From NCBI RefSeq assembly GCF_009601705.1, contig NZ_CP045687.1:1648001-1712000 (forward strand): 64,000 nt of DNA, read 5' to 3'. The notes below the pieces were generated by a model. The model was not told the DNA's origin and ran no database searches. It saw only the letters and a program-made list of their open reading frames with translations. Shown here piece by piece: positions 62,087 through 64,000 of the stretch (its first letter is position 1; each line of letters starts with the position of its first letter). The position numbers and the translations under genes are program-made. Source of the stretch: Sulfolobus sp. E5-1-F (GTDB lineage: Archaea > Thermoproteota > Thermoprotei_A > Sulfolobales > Sulfolobaceae).

Positions 62087-62777
62087 TGTTAATCCCCCTT
62101 ATTTTGTTTAGGTAAAAAGCCATTCCAACTATTATATAGTCAAACCCCACGTTTTTTAAGTACACAATATCTTCATAGCTTGAAACACCCCCAGCATATT
62201 CCTTTACTCCTCGTATCAGTTTTACATAATCCTTTACGTTGTGATCAATTCCTTTCGTTGTACCCTCATTAGTGATATAGGTTAGTATGATTCCTAGTAA
62301 TTCAAATTCATTTACTTTCTTAATTCCATCTGTAATTTCTATTGATTTCTCTCTCCATCCTCTTATAAGAACTCTCTTCGTATCATCATAATCTATGGAT
62401 ACCATTACTCTATTACTTCCAATTTCTCTTACAATATCCATGAATAGGCTAAAATTAGTAAATACTATTGTAGAGAAAATTAACGCATTAACATCTAGTG
62501 AAGCTAGTCTTTTAGCCTTTTCAGTATCTCTTATACCCCCACCTACCTGGATCCAATCAAATCCTATTTTACAAATCTCCTTAATGTACATTTCATTATT
62601 GCCAACTCCTTCTGCAGCATCTAAATCAACTACGTGTATTCTTGTATATCCTTCATTGTAGATTCTGCTTGCCAATTCTACTGGGTTACCTAAAACTAGA
62701 CCAGTTCCCTTAACCCCTCTAATTCTTTTTACTGCTTTTCCAAGACTTATATCAATACTTGGAATTATACTATCCAC
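62079..62777 (-). CDS. hisA: ProFAR isomerase
   Basis: A 232-residue (beta/alpha)8 barrel related to HisF. SIDISLGKAV has the first catalytic Asp, and VDLDAAEG and WIQVGGGIRDTE follow. The typical second catalytic motif (usually DxDGT) reads TNEGTTKG here, so one acidic residue is Asn, a variation to check. It opens the ribose of ProFAR. Confidence 0.93.
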   Translation of the reverse strand: MDSIIPSIDISLGKAVKRIRGVKGTGLVLGNPVELASRIYNEGYTRIHVVDLDAAEGVGNNEMYIKEICKIGFDWIQVGGGIRDTEKAKRLASLDVNALIFSTIVFTNFSLFMDIVREIGSNRVMVSIDYDDTKRVLIRGWREKSIEITDGIKKVNEFELLGIILTYITNEGTTKGIDHNVKDYVKLIRGVKEYAGGVSSYEDIVYLKNVGFDYIIVGMAFYLNKIRGINIG

Positions 62778-63638
62778 TTACTTCACCACTTTCTCTATGT
62801 CAATAACAACGATATCCCTAGCTCCAGCGGCTTTTACTTTGGCTATAACTTCTGGTAATATGTCCTCATCTGCTACTGTAATTACTTCCCACATGTCTGA
62901 TCTGCTTAGCCTAGTTATTGCTGGGGCTAACATTGCAGGTAAGGAATCTATTACCTTATCTAGCCTATTATCAGGGACATTCATGAATATCATTTTCTTA
63001 CCTTTAGCTGCGATTGCTCCCTTCATCATTGTTAGAAGCAAATTAATCTTGTCAGCCTCATCGTTTTTTATCCAGTTTTTATTTCCTATAACTACTGCAT
63101 AGGAGTCCATTATAACGTCCACTGCTTTTAACCCATGCAGTTTTAGAGTAGTACCAGTACTCATGACATCAATTATTGCATCGGCAGCACCCAATGATGG
63201 CATTACCTCAGCAGCTCCACTTATTTTTACTATTTTAGCGTTTAGTTCTTTTTTTCTTACGTATTCTTTTGCTATATTATAGTATTTAGTAGCTACTCTA
63301 AATTCCTTTCCTTTCAATTCTTCTACAGAATTTTCGCTCCAGGTTTGAGGGACTGCTAGAACTATTTTTGATCTTCCAAAGTCTAGTTTGATTAACTCCT
63401 CAACATCTGCATTACTTTCTATAACATAATCATGACCAGTAATTCCTAATTCTGTCGCACCAGTTTCCACAATATTAGGTATGTCCTCAGTTCTGATCAT
63501 GACTAATTGGACTCCCTCCCAACTTGTGGGTACTATCAACGCTCTATCATCACTAGCCAATGGCTTTATGCCTACTAATTGTAAAAATTGTAATGTAGGT
63601 TGTTGAAGTCTTCCCTTATTTGGAATTGCTATTTTCAA
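62778..63638 (-). CDS. hisG: ATP phosphoribosyltransferase, long form
   Basis: A HisG of about 286 residues, the long form with a C-terminal ACT-like regulatory domain for histidine feedback, so HisZ is not needed. [11 protein letters not shown], then VRTEDIPN-like segment and [10 protein letters not shown] near 165 are the active-site pieces. The start is not certain: TTG 63638 fits a GGTGAG site just upstream, while GTG 63647 and TTG 63650 are longer. It overlaps hisC. Confidence 0.93.
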   Translation of the reverse strand: MKIAIPNKGRLQQPTLQFLQLVGIKPLASDDRALIVPTSWEGVQLVMIRTEDIPNIVETGATELGITGHDYVIESNADVEELIKLDFGRSKIVLAVPQTWSENSVEELKGKEFRVATKYYNIAKEYVRKKELNAKIVKISGAAEVMPSLGAADAIIDVMSTGTTLKLHGLKAVDVIMDSYAVVIGNKNWIKNDEADKINLLLTMMKGAIAAKGKKMIFMNVPDNRLDKVIDSLPAMLAPAITRLSRSDMWEVITVADEDILPEVIAKVKAAGARDIVVIDIEKVVK

Positions 63639-64000
63639 GTTCCTCACCAAGTTTATCTATAACCATTCTACACTGTTCTTCAGTACCTACTGTTATTCTA
63701 TAAAAGTTATCATATAACTTCCTTATTGCAATACCGTGTCTCATAAGCATTTCTTGCAAGTTCCTATTATCTTTTATCAAAAGGAAATTTGTTATCGATT
63801 TATAAACTTTCAGATTTAGATTCTTGAGTCCTTGATATAGTATTTCCCTATTCCTGCTGATTGTGTTTATCACATCCTTTATATATGACGAATTTTCTAA
63901 TGCCGTAATTCCCGCAATAAGTGAAGGTAAAGGTATATCAAAAGGTGTTGATGACTTCATGAGGCTCTTTACTATTTCCTCATTGGCGATCATATAGCCT
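63616..64000 (-). CDS. hisC: Histidinol-phosphate aminotransferase, C-terminal part (cut by window edge)
   Basis: Open to the right edge (the next codons encode Gly-Tyr before MIANEE), this is the small-domain end of a fold type I aminotransferase: [18 protein letters not shown], then [24 protein letters not shown] and the closing [12 protein letters not shown] with the substrate-binding Arg. It transfers an amino group to imidazole acetol phosphate. It begins the order hisC-G-A-B-F-D-E-H-I. Confidence 0.88.
   Translation of the reverse strand, partial: GYMIANEEIVKSLMKSSTPFDIPLPSLIAGITALENSSYIKDVINTISRNREILYQGLKNLNLKVYKSITNFLLIKDNRNLQEMLMRHGIAIRKLYDNFYRITVGTEEQCRMVIDKLGEELENSNSK

Overview
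The window looks like a chromosomal segment of a thermoacidophilic crenarchaeon of the order Sulfolobales, most probably Saccharolobus (Sulfolobus) solfataricus, S. islandicus or a close relative. The reasons are low G+C, dense coding, TATA boxes about 25 bases before leaderless starts, GGTGA-type ribosome sites inside operons, and a set of lineage markers: a CdvB/ESCRT-III paralogue, LysW-dependent ArgX, a small archaeal PurS/Q/L set, a serine-type dihydroorotate dehydrogenase, a GDGT ring synthase-like radical SAM protein and the gene order hisCGABFDEHI. I see no insertion sequence, CRISPR array, tRNA or rRNA; this is a core-metabolism region.

Layout. 1-2.5 kb: end of a glycosyltransferase, an amidohydrolase and a Dph6-type diphthine ligase. 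2.9-6.6 kb: molybdenum cofactor genes mobA and moeA, divergent from mobB, a CBS protein and a methyltransferase. 6.6-12.3 kb: small membrane proteins, a DtxR-type metal regulator, glycerate kinase, a lone nuoB, the tRNA t6A enzyme Sua5 and biotin ligase. 12.2-24.5 kb: tldD/pmbA, nikR, homoserine dehydrogenase, haem O synthase, an enoyl-CoA hydratase-family protein, a radical SAM protein, DUF309, DUF355, cupin, 3-hydroxyacyl-CoA dehydrogenase and translin. 24.5-32.3 kb: argX-carB-carA-argH-argG, with a newly read 45-residue ribbon-helix-helix gene behind argG. 32.9-41.6 kb: purC-S-Q-L-F-F2-D-M. 41.7-47 kb: RNA-modification and cell-division genes (MetRS-beta-like, NOG1-like, queE, taw3, cdvB3, phoU-like). 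47.2-53.8 kb: divergent pyrEF and pyrBIKCD clusters. 53.8-56.5 kb: Lrp, a zinc-ribbon protein, a small protein and a GrsA-like enzyme. 56.5-64 kb: serS, a MIP18-family factor and the his operon, cut by the window edge inside hisC.

The genes form supply chains. CarAB makes carbamoyl phosphate for both arginine (argG, argH, argX here) and pyrimidines (pyrB onward). Purine synthesis runs from PRPP to SAICAR. The his operon uses PRPP and ATP and releases AICAR through HisF/HisH.

Points most worth a second look are: a C/D-box guide RNA between sua5 and nuoB whose guide matches the 3' end of 16S rRNA (the anti-Shine-Dalgarno); a second C/D-box candidate near 21.17 kb; a tandem PurF paralogue that has lost its glutaminase nucleophile; a tiny RHH regulator with repeated GGTTTCC-core palindromes around argG; a perfect inverted repeat over the start of a zinc-finger gene; and a JAMM-like gene whose reading frame extends about 80 codons upstream with no usual start codon.
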